A stretch of DNA of 64,000 nucleotides, from positions 38,277-102,276 of the forward strand of contig NZ_JACKTY010000046.1 in the NCBI RefSeq assembly GCF_025822605.1. The letters run 5' to 3'. Positions 49,869-60,970 of this stretch are shown piece by piece. A program made the translations under genes and the position numbers. Positions within the stretch are counted from its first letter, which is position 1, and every line of letters begins with the position of its first letter. The DNA comes from Mycolicibacterium komossense (GTDB lineage: Bacteria; Actinomycetota; Actinomycetes; Mycobacteriales; Mycobacteriaceae). Below the pieces are notes generated by a model. The model searched no databases. It had not been told where the DNA came from and saw only the letters and a program-made list of their open reading frames with translations.

Positions 49869-50135
49869 AATGCACCGTTGAGCCTTCTGCTCCTGATCGT
49901 CGTGTTACTCGCCCCGTTTGCGCTGGTAGCCGTACTTGCCGCCCGTTCACGTGGCAGTCACTTCCTGCGCGGGCATCTGGACCAGATGCGCTACACCAAC
50001 CGCGACGTGGCCCGGCTCGTCGAAGAAGGAGACGCCGATGGCCGCCGACTTGATCACGAACTCGACGCCATCCGCACGCGCTTCGAACAACAGCCGTCGT
50101 GGCCGACGTCAGGCGTAAGGAGCGACAGTCGCTAG
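49866..50135 (+). CDS. Small single-pass membrane protein of unknown function
   Basis: An 89-residue protein with one N-terminal helix (about 4-26: PLSLLLLIVVLLAPFALVAVLAA) followed by a charged, probably coiled-coil cytoplasmic part (RYTNRDVARLVEEGDADGRRLDHELDAIRTRFEQ). There is no ribosome binding site. Its 3' end overlaps the convergent hydrolase gene by 27 bp. Divergence from the GlxA-type regulator suggests it is the regulated target. No family recognised. Confidence 0.6.
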   Translation: MNAPLSLLLLIVVLLAPFALVAVLAARSRGSHFLRGHLDQMRYTNRDVARLVEEGDADGRRLDHELDAIRTRFEQQPSWPTSGVRSDSR

Positions 50136-50888
50136 GAACGACGTCACAGCCTCCCGATATTCCTGCGGCGCCTCATCGTGGACAAGATGGCCGGCGCCTG
50201 GCACCTGCAGATAGTTCGCCAGGCGACCGGTCACTTTCATCTCCAGCATCTGTCCCGGCGGGGTGACCGAGTTCTCCGCCTCGATCAACAGCGCGGGCAC
50301 CTGCACCGCGTGCCACTGATCCCAAAAATCTCGGGTACCCCACTCGGCGGCGATCTCGATCCACCGCTCGACGCGGCCGTGCAGCCGCCAGCCGGTGGCG
50401 GTCCGGTCGAACGCCTCGACGAAGTATCTTCCGGCGACGGGACCGAACTCGTCGATCACGGCATCGGCGGTCTCGAACTCCACCGGCAGGGCGTGCAGCC
50501 ACGGTTCCCACGCGCCGGTGGTCCGGCCGCGGTAGTCCGGGGCCATGTCTTCGATGACCACACCCGCGACCAGGTCGGGTCGCTCCGCCGCCAAGCACCA
50601 GGCATGCAGACTGCCCATCGAATGCCCGATCACCGGAACCGGCCTGCCGAAGGGCGCCAACGCATCCGCCAGATCCGCGACGAACCTCTCGGTGCTGATC
50701 GCGTGGGGGTCGGTGACATACCGGCCGCGGTGCCAGGGGGCGTCGTAGGTGTACACCGCGCCCAGTCGGGTCAGCCACGGCAGCTGCCGGGACCACGTCG
50801 TGCCGCGGCCCATCAATCCGTGCGTCAACACAATCGGGTTCCCCCGCCCGCCGCGGTAGGTGAGCGTGTCGCTGATCATGTACGCCAT
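50109..50888 (-). CDS. Alpha/beta hydrolase, Rv3591c-like
   Basis: A 259-residue hydrolase with THGLMGRGTTWSRQLPWL (oxyanion loop), GHSMGSLHAWCLA (nucleophilic Ser), IEAENSVTPPGQ (acid region, Glu where Asp is usual) and PGAGHLVHDEAP (His). No signal peptide. ATG at 50888 or the internal ATG at 50879. It is divergent from mhuD as Rv3591c is from Rv3592. Substrate unknown. Confidence 0.88.
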   Translation of the reverse strand: MAYMISDTLTYRGGRGNPIVLTHGLMGRGTTWSRQLPWLTRLGAVYTYDAPWHRGRYVTDPHAISTERFVADLADALAPFGRPVPVIGHSMGSLHAWCLAAERPDLVAGVVIEDMAPDYRGRTTGAWEPWLHALPVEFETADAVIDEFGPVAGRYFVEAFDRTATGWRLHGRVERWIEIAAEWGTRDFWDQWHAVQVPALLIEAENSVTPPGQMLEMKVTGRLANYLQVPGAGHLVHDEAPQEYREAVTSFLATVAPYA

Positions 50889-50935
50889 CTTGCGTGGCTC
50901 GCCGGAGCCGAAGTGGGGCGCGGTAGCCTAACGCC

Positions 50936-51253
50936 ATGTCCGTGGTGAAAATCAACGCAATCGAGGTACCCGCCGATGCCGGGCCGGAGCTGGAGAAGCG
51001 GTTCGCTCATCGCGCCCACGCCGTCGACAACCAGCCTGGTTTCCTCGGGTTCCAGCTGCTCCGCCCGATCAAGGGCGAGACCCGCTATTTCGTGGTGACG
51101 CAGTGGGAGACCGAAGAGGCGTTCCAGGCGTGGGCGTCGGGCCCTGCCATCGAGGCGCACAAGGGTGAGCAGAAGAATCCGGTCGCCACCGGCGCATCGC
51201 TGCTCGAGTTCGAGGTTGTGTTGGACGTTGCCGGGTCAAGCGCAAACGCCTGA
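50936..51253 (+). CDS. mhuD: MhuD, mycobacterial heme-degrading monooxygenase
   Basis: IsdG-like heme oxygenase of 105 residues, orthologue of Rv3592, which degrades heme to mycobilin without CO release. The catalytic residues fall at the known positions: Asn7 (VKINAIEV), Trp66 (AFQAWASG) and His75 (EAHKGEQ). It releases iron and heme carbon during host or environmental heme use. It is followed 4 bp later by lpqF. Confidence 0.95.
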   Translation: MSVVKINAIEVPADAGPELEKRFAHRAHAVDNQPGFLGFQLLRPIKGETRYFVVTQWETEEAFQAWASGPAIEAHKGEQKNPVATGASLLEFEVVLDVAGSSANA

Positions 51254-51257
51254 ACGC

Positions 51258-52622
51258 TTGACAACCCGGCGGGGGCTGCGTCGAGCAGCAGCGTTGGTCT
51301 GCACGGCTGCGCTCGTCGTCACCCTGGTCGGCGGCTGCGGGTCTTCGGGCACTCCGTCGGCCAATGCCGGTGACGCCGGAGTGCACATCAACACCAACAC
51401 CCCGCCGGGAGTCCGGGCCCAGCAGGTGATGGACATGTTGAACTCCGACTGGCCGATCGGTCCGGTCGGAATCAAGACGTTGACCGCGCCAGATCTCGTC
51501 GATTCGGTCGGCACCACCATGGACGGCATGTGGTACGACCGTCCCTATACGATCGCCGGCGTCGAAATCGGAGCGGGCGCAGCAACTTTGCACATCGTGT
51601 CGTCCTACGGTGCCCGCCAGGACATCGAATTGCACACCGACGACAGCTTGCTGGTGGACCGATTCAAGGTCACCACCCAGACGCCGCAGATCAAATCCTG
51701 GGCGGATGTCGACGCGGTGTTGTCGAAAACCGGCGCGAAGTACTCGTACCGGGTCTCGCGGGTCAACGACGGCAAGTGTGACCAGTTCGCGGGAACCAAC
51801 ACCACCGAATCGCTGCCGCTGGCGTCCATCTTCAAGACCTACGTGCTCTACGCCGTGGGCGAAGAGATCACCGCGGGCAGGTTGTCATGGGACGACCAGC
51901 TGACCATCACTGCCGAGGGCAAGGCTGTCGGCTCGTCGGGCTTCGACAAGCTGCCGCCCGGCACTCAGGTATCGGTGCGGACCGCCGCCCAGAAGATGAT
52001 CTCCAACAGCGACAACATGGCCACCGACATGCTGATCGAGCGGGTCGGAATCCACGCCGTCGAACGCGCGCTCGCCGACGCCGGGCATCACGATCCCGCC
52101 AGCATGACGCCGTTCCCGACGATGCACGAGCTGTTCTCGATTGGCTGGGGCAAACCGGACCTGCGAGACCAGTGGCAGCATGCGAATGCGGCAGGTCGCG
52201 CGGCGCTGCTCAAAGACGCCAGTTCTCGCCCCTACGAGCCGGATCCATTGCACACCCGCGATCCCGGCTCCGCCTACGGCATTGAGTGGTACGGCAGCGC
52301 AGAGGACATCTGCCGGGTGCACGCCGCATTGCAGACGGCCGCGGTCGGCCCAGCGGCGCCGATCAAGGAGATCATGTCGGCGATCTCCGGTATCGATCTC
52401 GACCGTCAGCTGTGGCCTTATATCGGCGCGAAGGCAGGCAACTTGCCCGGCGACCTGACTTTCAGCTGGTATGCGGTCGACAGGACCGGTCAGCCCTGGG
52501 TACTGAGCCTGCAGATGAACTGGCCGCGCTTCCACGGTCCCGGGACTGCGGGTTGGCTGATGACGATCATCAAGCAGATGTTCGCCCTGATCCCCGTTGG
52601 CCAGGCCCCGCCGGCTCACTAG
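51258..52622 (+). CDS. lpqF: Lipoprotein LpqF, serine beta-lactamase-like
   Basis: Exported lipoprotein of 454 residues, orthologue of Rv3593. The signal (TRRGLRRAAALVCTAALVVT) ends in lipobox LVGGC. An N-terminal cystatin-like domain (about 40-140) precedes a class A beta-lactamase fold with the SXXK motif LASIFKTY, SDN in ISNSDNMATD and a KTG-like region near GAKAGNLPGD. TTG at 51258 is the only start that keeps the signal peptide intact, 4 bp after mhuD. Penicillin-binding or hydrolase activity is possible but unproven. Confidence 0.87.
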   Translation: MTTRRGLRRAAALVCTAALVVTLVGGCGSSGTPSANAGDAGVHINTNTPPGVRAQQVMDMLNSDWPIGPVGIKTLTAPDLVDSVGTTMDGMWYDRPYTIAGVEIGAGAATLHIVSSYGARQDIELHTDDSLLVDRFKVTTQTPQIKSWADVDAVLSKTGAKYSYRVSRVNDGKCDQFAGTNTTESLPLASIFKTYVLYAVGEEITAGRLSWDDQLTITAEGKAVGSSGFDKLPPGTQVSVRTAAQKMISNSDNMATDMLIERVGIHAVERALADAGHHDPASMTPFPTMHELFSIGWGKPDLRDQWQHANAAGRAALLKDASSRPYEPDPLHTRDPGSAYGIEWYGSAEDICRVHAALQTAAVGPAAPIKEIMSAISGIDLDRQLWPYIGAKAGNLPGDLTFSWYAVDRTGQPWVLSLQMNWPRFHGPGTAGWLMTIIKQMFALIPVGQAPPAH

Positions 52623-53167
52623 GTGTTGCGCAGTGTCCAGGCATGTCCGCGAAAATGCAGGACGATTCGACTGACCGGGGCAATATCGATGCGCCAGAAC
52701 GACTTTGGCGGTGCATCGAGCGCGATCAGAATTGCCGCTCGAATAACCGCCGGATGCGTGACGGCCACCAATCGGGCCCGGTTGGCCGTCATGGTCTCCA
52801 TCCACCCGCGCACGCGGGCAACGACGTCGACGATCGACTCGCCGCCGTGCGGGGCGCGTTTGACGTCGGTCAGCCAGACTGCGAGGTCATCGGGTTTCAC
52901 TCCGCCGAGCACATCACCTCGCCAGCGGCCGCAGTCCAGGTCGGCCAATCCCTGATCGACCCGCGCCGAGAGTCCGAGGAGCTCGGCGGTCTGCCGGGCC
53001 CGCTTTTCCGGGCCGCACATCGCCTGGTCGACGAGACCGAGGTCGATGGACGCATCGGCCTGACGCTGCCCGATCGCATTGAGCGGCTCGTCGGTGGGAA
53101 ATCGCCCGGCTGCCATCGCATCCGTCATTGCGTGGGAGACGAATGTCAGCCGGACGACCTCACTCAC
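52619..53167 (-). CDS. Histidine-phosphatase-superfamily protein with degenerate SHA motif
   Basis: A 182-residue protein of the phosphoglycerate-mutase-like family. The usual RHG motif is FVSHAMTDA, so the phosphate-binding Arg is Ser while the catalytic His stays. Later residues are conserved: CGPEKRARQTAELLG (Arg), the Glu in APHGGESI and the second His in AVTHPAVIRAA. GTG at 53167 overlaps the cbtA stop (GTGA), placing it in a riboswitch-controlled cobalt operon. Related to alpha-ribazole phosphatase (CobC) and phosphoglycerate-mutase groups; activity may be changed or lost. Confidence 0.82.
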   Translation of the reverse strand: MSEVVRLTFVSHAMTDAMAAGRFPTDEPLNAIGQRQADASIDLGLVDQAMCGPEKRARQTAELLGLSARVDQGLADLDCGRWRGDVLGGVKPDDLAVWLTDVKRAPHGGESIVDVVARVRGWMETMTANRARLVAVTHPAVIRAAILIALDAPPKSFWRIDIAPVSRIVLHFRGHAWTLRNT

Positions 53168-53964
53168 ACTGAAATGGTCTCTTGCCGCTTGCCGTCAAGG
53201 AGACGTGAGAACAGCGCCGCGGACACCAGCCCGATGGTGGTCCAGATGATCACCTGAGTGCCCAGGGAGTAGAGCCGGAATTCGTACATGTCGATCGCCG
53301 GGAAGCCGGGGAACACGATCACCCCTGCGTCATTGGTCATCGGGCCCGGGGTCTCGCTGATGGTGGGCAGCAGCAGCATCACGACAGACACGGCGACCAG
53401 ATATGCCGCGCCGCCGACCAGCGTCGCGTTCCACGCCCCCAGCTTCGGGGCCAGCTGACGGCCCAGATACACCGCGGCCACCATCAGGACCGCCGACAAT
53501 CCCACCATCAGCAGATACAGCAGCGATCGCTGGAAGATGGTGGCGTCATCACTGCTCGCCGGCGGATTCGGCGGGTACTTGAGCGCAGGCACGATCCACA
53601 GCGAGATCAGCATGCCGCCCGCGATCAGCACCGACAGGGCCCGGGCCGAGATGTTGCCGATGCGCCCGTAGGCCACGCAGAACACCACGGCGAACAGTGC
53701 GGCCAGCGCGACACTGAACGCCAGCACGCCGAAGCCCATCCCGGCGGTCGACTGGACGCCGCGGGTGAACAGTTCACCACCCTCGTGGCTATGGCCGCCG
53801 CTACCCGCAGCCGTCTCCATGGCTTCATGAGCGGCCGCCGTGCCGTCTTCGAACTCGATCGCCCGGCCGATGACCGGCTCGAGGAAGATCGTCGAGAACA
53901 CGAACGCGAGCACTCCAGCAAGGGCGCCGGCCAGGAGGCCGCGCCCGATTATCTGCTTTTCCAT
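53164..53964 (-). CDS. cbtA: CbtA, cobalt transporter subunit
   Basis: A 266-residue membrane protein with five or six helices, predicted B12-regulated cobalt transporter. The first helix is GRGLLAGALAGVLAFVFSTI, followed by an extracytoplasmic loop with GGHSHEGGELF (possible metal site). Conserved WIVPALKYPPNPPA follows. ATG at 53964 is 21 bp after cbtB. Second gene of cbtB-cbtA-phosphatase. Confidence 0.88.
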   Translation of the reverse strand: MEKQIIGRGLLAGALAGVLAFVFSTIFLEPVIGRAIEFEDGTAAAHEAMETAAGSGGHSHEGGELFTRGVQSTAGMGFGVLAFSVALAALFAVVFCVAYGRIGNISARALSVLIAGGMLISLWIVPALKYPPNPPASSDDATIFQRSLLYLLMVGLSAVLMVAAVYLGRQLAPKLGAWNATLVGGAAYLVAVSVVMLLLPTISETPGPMTNDAGVIVFPGFPAIDMYEFRLYSLGTQVIIWTTIGLVSAALFSRLLDGKRQETISV

Positions 53965-53985
53965 TGTGTGTGGGGTTTCCCTGCG

Positions 53986-54201
53986 TCAGTGGCAGGGGAA
54001 GCCGAGGAGGTGGCGAGCGTCGTGCACGAACTCATGGATGTACATGTTGTCGCCGAAGACCGAGGTGGCGCCCTGGTCGACACCGACGAAGTACAGCACC
54101 ATCAGCGCGAGAACGGCGGTCAGCGACAGCCAGACAGCAGCCTTGGTGGCGGAGAGATCGAGCGGGAGAGCCTTGCTCCGGCTAGCGCCAGGTGTGGTCA
54201 T
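53986..54201 (-). CDS. cbtB: CbtB, small cobalt transporter subunit
   Basis: A 71-residue protein with one helix (about 22-41: AVWLSLTAVLALMVLYFVGV) and a His-rich extracytoplasmic tail (YIHEFVHDARHLLGFPCH) that ends in the typical CbtB metal-binding motif. First gene after a cobalamin riboswitch. Together with CbtA it is expected to import cobalt when B12 is low. Confidence 0.9.
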   Translation of the reverse strand: MTTPGASRSKALPLDLSATKAAVWLSLTAVLALMVLYFVGVDQGATSVFGDNMYIHEFVHDARHLLGFPCH

Positions 54202-54211
54202 TTCTATCCTT

Positions 54212-54332
54212 TCGGGGAGTTCGCGTCCCGATTCGAGAGGTGACGGCGTCTGGTCTGACTGTGACAGTGGCGCGGCCGTTCCGGATTTTCACCAGATTCA
54301 TAAACCGTCAGGTACCTGTGAAGCATAAGCGG
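54212..54332 (-). ncRNA. Cobalamin (B12) riboswitch upstream of cbtB
   Basis: On the minus strand the conserved core reads GGTGAAAATCCGG (54281-54293), CGCCACTGT (54264-54272) and a B12-box-like AGTCAGACCAGACGCCG (54244-54260), in the right order and spacing. The region ends just before cbtB, so B12 binding should switch off cbtBA and the phosphatase, by masking the ribosome binding site or by termination. Outer boundaries are approximate. Confidence 0.87.
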
Positions 54333-54337
54333 CCTGT

Positions 54338-54709
54338 CTAGCCCCCGCCGCCATAACCCAACTGCGATGCGGTGTACTTCGCCCCATCACTGACGGGCAC
54401 CGCTTGGACGGCGGTGCCATAGGCGCAGATCTCGGTCCAGACGTCGCCCAGCTCGGTGGTGTCAAACCGCATTCCGACGATGGCGTTACCACCCCGGTTG
54501 CGGGCCTCCTCCATGAGTCGGCCCATGGCTTCGTTGCGGCTTTCGGCCAGATTTTTCGTCATCCCCTGCAACTCGCCGCCGAACATCGATTTGAAGCCGG
54601 CCCCCATCTGCGAGAACGCGTTGCGGGACCGGACAGTCAGCCCGAATACCTCGCCACACACCCGCTGGATCTCCCAGCCGGGAAGGTCGTTGGTGGTCAC
54701 TACCAGCAT
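54338..54709 (-). CDS. YbjQ/UPF0145 family protein
   Basis: A 123-residue soluble protein of the heavy-metal-binding YbjQ family. MLVVTTNDLPGWEIQRVCGEVFG and the NEAMGRLMEEARNRGGNAIVGMRFDTTELG block are diagnostic. It ends in GYGGGG. Members form small oligomers; function unknown. It lies between the clpC1 terminator and the B12 riboswitch and is probably transcribed on its own. Confidence 0.88.
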   Translation of the reverse strand: MLVVTTNDLPGWEIQRVCGEVFGLTVRSRNAFSQMGAGFKSMFGGELQGMTKNLAESRNEAMGRLMEEARNRGGNAIVGMRFDTTELGDVWTEICAYGTAVQAVPVSDGAKYTASQLGYGGGG

Positions 54710-54731
54710 GGGTCGTCACTCCTCGGAGACG

Positions 54732-54768
54732 AAAAACGGGCAGTTACCCGATGAGGGTAACCGCCCGT
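54732..54768 (-). terminator. Intrinsic terminator after clpC1
   Basis: On the minus strand a 14-bp stem with one mismatch (54755-54768 with 54736-54749), a 5-nt loop and five T (54732-54736). It lies 15 bp after the clpC1 stop. Confidence 0.85.
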
Positions 54769-54783
54769 CCTTCGATCTGGTGT

Positions 54784-57330
<2,547 letters not shown>

Positions 57331-57532
57331 CCGTGGTTACCTGCTCTCATATACATGGCGCGTATAGCGCGGGCTCCCGCACACGAGAAGTGCACAGCAC
57401 CTGCCGTCCACTCTAATGGGCGCTCGCCCGGGGTGTCCTACCTTGGGGTACCAACCGATGGGCAAACCAGGTAGACGCACCAGAGCAACGTCGGGAAATG
57501 CCGATTCGTTTCCCGCTTCGCCAAGTGGCCGC

Positions 57533-57547
57533 TTCGCCGCTAGCGAA
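57533..57547. promoter_or_regulatory. Possible ClgR box between lsr2 and clpC1
   Basis: The near-palindrome TTCGCCGCTAGCGAA is close to the actinobacterial ClgR consensus (CGC-N5-GCG core), with one central mismatch. It lies 203 bp upstream of the clpC1 start. ClgR is known to activate clpC1 in actinobacteria. Position and match are only moderate. Confidence 0.4.
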
Positions 57548-57591
57548 ACGCCCCGAAAACCCGACTCAGGGCGCAGGTGTGCGAACGAGAA

Positions 57592-57933
57592 TTACGTGGC
57601 GGCGTGGAACGCGTCGATGACGTCGGCAGGAATGCGGCCGCGGGTCGACACATTATGTCCATTGCGACGGGCCCAGTCGCGGATAGCAGCGCTCTGCTCG
57701 CGATCGATTGCGGCACGGCCCCGGCCCGATCCCGGCGCACGGCCGCGACGACGACCGCCGACACGGCGACCTGACTCGATCCACTGCTTGAGGTCGGCAC
57801 GGAGCTTTCCGGCATTCTTGTTCGAAAGGTCGATCTCATAGGTGACACCGTCGAGGCCAAATTCCACTGTTTCGTCAGCAGCACCCTCACCGTCGAAATC
57901 ATCGACCAACGTGACGGTAACTTTCTTAGCCAT
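57592..57933 (-). CDS. lsr2: Lsr2, xenogeneic silencer and nucleoid-associated protein
   Basis: H-NS-like protein of 113 residues, orthologue of Rv3597c. The N-terminal dimerisation domain is MAKKVTVTLVDDFDGEGAADE, the linker is Arg/Gly-rich (RRVGGRRRGRAPGSGRGR) and the C-terminal domain carries the AT-hook-like RGRIPADV that inserts into the AT-rich minor groove. It represses AT-rich and horizontally acquired DNA. Own promoter in the 122-bp gap after lysS. Confidence 0.97.
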   Translation of the reverse strand: MAKKVTVTLVDDFDGEGAADETVEFGLDGVTYEIDLSNKNAGKLRADLKQWIESGRRVGGRRRGRAPGSGRGRAAIDREQSAAIRDWARRNGHNVSTRGRIPADVIDAFHAAT

Positions 57934-58055
57934 TAGCTCACTGATCCTTCATCTCTGCACACATGTGGGTAATCGTCTGTTTGACGACCGGCCCCCCACT
58001 ATCTAATGTGCCATAAGAATCTTCCCCGCTCAACAACGCGGGCAAGCGCAGCAGT

Positions 58056-59600
58056 TCAGTTGACGTGTCGCCGCACAATCGGGAACAAAACTGTCTCCCT
58101 AATTGACAACCCCGTCAGGCACATCAACAAGCGATCGATACCCATTCCCGTTCCGGTCGTCGGTGGCATCGCATACTCCATGGCGGCGAGAAAGTCCTCA
58201 TCCAACACCATGGCCTCGTCATCACCTGCGGCAGCCGCTCTGGCCTGCGCCGCAAACCGGTCCCGCTGGATAACCGGGTCGATCAACTCCGAGTATCCGG
58301 TGGCGAGTTCAAATCCTCGCACGTAAAGGTCCCATTTCTCGGTAACGCCGTCGATACTGCGATGTTGACGCGTCAATGGCGTTGTCTCGACAGGGAAATC
58401 CTTCACAAAAGCCGGAGACCACAGCGTGTCGCCGACGGTGTGCTCCCACAGCTCTTCGACCAGCTTGCCGTGACCGTATCCACGATCTTTCGGTAGCTCA
58501 AGATCCAGCCGACCCGCAACACTCCACAGATAATCGGCCGGTGTTTCCGGGGTGATCTCTTCACCGAGAGCATCCGACAAAGAAGGATACATTTGTATCG
58601 ACGGCCATTCACCGTCCAGGTCATAGATCTCGCCATCAGGCAGTGGCACTTGTCTGGTGCCGATCGCCTCATCTGCGACTTCTTGAATTAGTTCACGCGT
58701 GACAACGGCTGAATCGTCATAGGTTCCGTATGCCTGGTAAGTCTCAAGCATCGAGAATTCCGGTGAATGTGTGGAATCCGCACCTTCGTTTCGGAAGTTT
58801 CGATTCAACTCGAACACCTTGTCCAGGCCGCCGACGACACAACGCTTCAGGAACAGTTCCGGCGCAATCCGTAGATACAGGTCGGAGTCGAGAGCATTCG
58901 AGTGGGTGACGAAGGGCCGTGCGGCCGCACCGCCGGCCTGAACCTGCAGCATCGGCGTCTCGACTTCCAGAAAGCCGCGTCGTTCCAACGCCGAACGCAC
59001 CGCCCGCACGACGGCGATGCGCTGGCGCGCGACGATCCTGGCCTCCGGCCGCACGATGAGATCGACATAACGCTGACGCACCCGGGATTCTTCGTTCATC
59101 TCCTTGTGCGCCACCGGCAACGGCCGCAGCGCCTTCGACGCCATCTGCCACGAATCCGCCAGCACCGAGAGCTCTCCGCGGCGAGAACTGATCACCTCGC
59201 CGTGCACGAAGACGATGTCGCCGAGGTCGACATCGGCCTTCCATTCGTCGAGGGACTCCTGCCCGACACCGGCGAGGCTGATCATGGCCTGCAATTGGGT
59301 GCCGTCACCGTCCTGCAGGGTGGCGAAACACAATTTGCCCGAGTTGCGCGCGAAGACCACCCGACCCGCGACGCCGACAATGTCGCCGGTGGTGGTGTCC
59401 GCGGCAAGGTCGGGATAGCCGGCGCGGATCTCGGCCAGCGTGTGGGTGCGGTGCACCTCGACGGGGTACGGATCACGCCCCTGCGCCAGAAGTCGTTCCC
59501 GCTTGGCCTGCCGAATACGGAACTGTTCGGGGAGGTCGGCCTCGGAGAAAGACTCGGAGGCAGACGCGTTCGTCGAATTCGAAGTATCCGCAGAGCTCAC
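58056..59600 (-). CDS. lysS: Lysyl-tRNA synthetase, class II
   Basis: 514 residues, orthologue of Rv3598c. The N-terminal OB-fold anticodon domain (GDIVGVAGRVVFARNSGKLCFATLQ) precedes the class II core with motif 2 FRNEGADSTHSPEFSMLE and motif 3 GTGMGIDRLLMCLTG. GTG at 59600 starts a Ser/Asn-rich leader. The C-terminal half has clearly lower GC than the N-terminal half. Divergent from the PLP enzyme, with 42 bp between starts. Confidence 0.95.
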   Translation of the reverse strand: MSSADTSNSTNASASESFSEADLPEQFRIRQAKRERLLAQGRDPYPVEVHRTHTLAEIRAGYPDLAADTTTGDIVGVAGRVVFARNSGKLCFATLQDGDGTQLQAMISLAGVGQESLDEWKADVDLGDIVFVHGEVISSRRGELSVLADSWQMASKALRPLPVAHKEMNEESRVRQRYVDLIVRPEARIVARQRIAVVRAVRSALERRGFLEVETPMLQVQAGGAAARPFVTHSNALDSDLYLRIAPELFLKRCVVGGLDKVFELNRNFRNEGADSTHSPEFSMLETYQAYGTYDDSAVVTRELIQEVADEAIGTRQVPLPDGEIYDLDGEWPSIQMYPSLSDALGEEITPETPADYLWSVAGRLDLELPKDRGYGHGKLVEELWEHTVGDTLWSPAFVKDFPVETTPLTRQHRSIDGVTEKWDLYVRGFELATGYSELIDPVIQRDRFAAQARAAAAGDDEAMVLDEDFLAAMEYAMPPTTGTGMGIDRLLMCLTGLSIRETVLFPIVRRHVN

Positions 59601-59642
59601 GACGTGCCAGCTTAGTGGACTGTGCGGGCCTAAATTGATCCC

Positions 59643-60908
59643 GTGACCGCGACCATCAGCGCAACTGCCCTCTCGACGCTTGCCGACGAACCTCTCGATT
59701 GGCGTTTCAAAGGGCTACCGGTCGAGTGGAGCGGGCAGACGCCGGCCCAGATCTGTGCCGCGAAACCGCGTCTGCTCGAAGCGGGACCGCTGGGTCCGGT
59801 GTGCGTGCTACGGGCCGACCCGCTGGCCCACAACCTGGACACGATGGCGCGGTGGTGTTCCGAGCGCGGGGTTTATCTGGCCCCGCACGGTAAGACACAC
59901 ATGTCACCCCAGTTGTGTGCGAAACAGCTCGGGGCGGGCGCATGTGCCATCACCGCCGCCACCATCAGCCAGGTGCGAACCTTCCGCGCCTTTGGGATCA
60001 GCACGGTGATACTCGCCAACCAGCTCGTAGACTCCGACGGATTGCGTTGGCTGGCAAGAGAACTGGATGGAAACCCGGATTTCGACCTGACGTGCTGGGT
60101 GGACTCGGTGCGCGGGGTGCAGCTCATGACGGCCGAGCTGGCCGCCGCCGGCGCGACCCGCCGGGTCGATGTCTGCGTCGAGGTCGGCGCGGCCGGCGCC
60201 CGCACTGGCTGTCGCACCGACGACGACATCGACGAAGTCGCGGCCGCCGCGGCCGCCTCACCGCAGTTGCGCCTGGTCGGGGTGGCCGGCTATGAAGCGG
60301 CATTGGGCCACGACGTCACGCCAGCGGCTCGGGACGTGGTGCGCGACTACCTCGAACGGATGCGGTCGACGGTGCGACGACTGGCGGGCCTGTTCGACAC
60401 CGCTGAGGTGCTGGTCACAGCCGGCGGCAGCACCCACTTCGACCTGGTCACCGACATGCTGGCAACTGGATGGCCCGCGGGCCTGGCCGTGCGCACCGTG
60501 CTGCGCAGCGGGGCGTATCTGACCCACGACGAGGGCCTGTACCGGCGGACGTCACCCCTGACCCGGGCCGGGGTACAGCCGCCCACTCTGCTCCCCGCGC
60601 TCAGCGTGTGGGCGCAGGTGTGTTCCCGACCCGAACCCGACCTCGCACTGCTCACGCTGGGCCGCCGCGACGTGTCCTTCGACGAGGATCTGCCGATACC
60701 GCGGGCACTTCCGAACAGCTTCGTGACCAAACTCAATGACCAGCACGCGTTTCTGCAACTGGACGCAGGCGATGCCGACCGGGCCGAGGTGGGTTCCTGG
60801 CTGGAGTTCGGCATCTCCCATCCATGCACCGTCTTCGACAAGTGGCAGATGATCCCGGTCCTCGACGCCGACGACAGGGTGGTCGAGATGGTCCGGACGT
60901 TCTTCTGA
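59643..60908 (+). CDS. PLP fold-type III enzyme, D-threonine aldolase/D-serine dehydratase-like
   Basis: A 421-residue alanine-racemase-like protein. The Schiff-base Lys is in LAPHGKTHMSPQLC. The TIM barrel has DVCVEVGAAGARTGCR and VTAGGSTHFD, and the C-terminal beta domain has the His-X-Cys zinc pair in FGISHPCTVFDKW, as in D-threonine aldolase and DSD1 D-serine dehydratase. The N-terminal 45 residues (DWRFKGLPVEW) are typical of the amino-acid deaminase/aldolase subgroup. Substrate uncertain. Confidence 0.87.
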   Translation: MTATISATALSTLADEPLDWRFKGLPVEWSGQTPAQICAAKPRLLEAGPLGPVCVLRADPLAHNLDTMARWCSERGVYLAPHGKTHMSPQLCAKQLGAGACAITAATISQVRTFRAFGISTVILANQLVDSDGLRWLARELDGNPDFDLTCWVDSVRGVQLMTAELAAAGATRRVDVCVEVGAAGARTGCRTDDDIDEVAAAAAASPQLRLVGVAGYEAALGHDVTPAARDVVRDYLERMRSTVRRLAGLFDTAEVLVTAGGSTHFDLVTDMLATGWPAGLAVRTVLRSGAYLTHDEGLYRRTSPLTRAGVQPPTLLPALSVWAQVCSRPEPDLALLTLGRRDVSFDEDLPIPRALPNSFVTKLNDQHAFLQLDAGDADRAEVGSWLEFGISHPCTVFDKWQMIPVLDADDRVVEMVRTFF

Positions 60909-60970
60909 TCGTCCAGCTCCTCCCCATACCTCGTCTCTCGCTCTGCATCGGTCGCCGGACGCTCTTCTAG

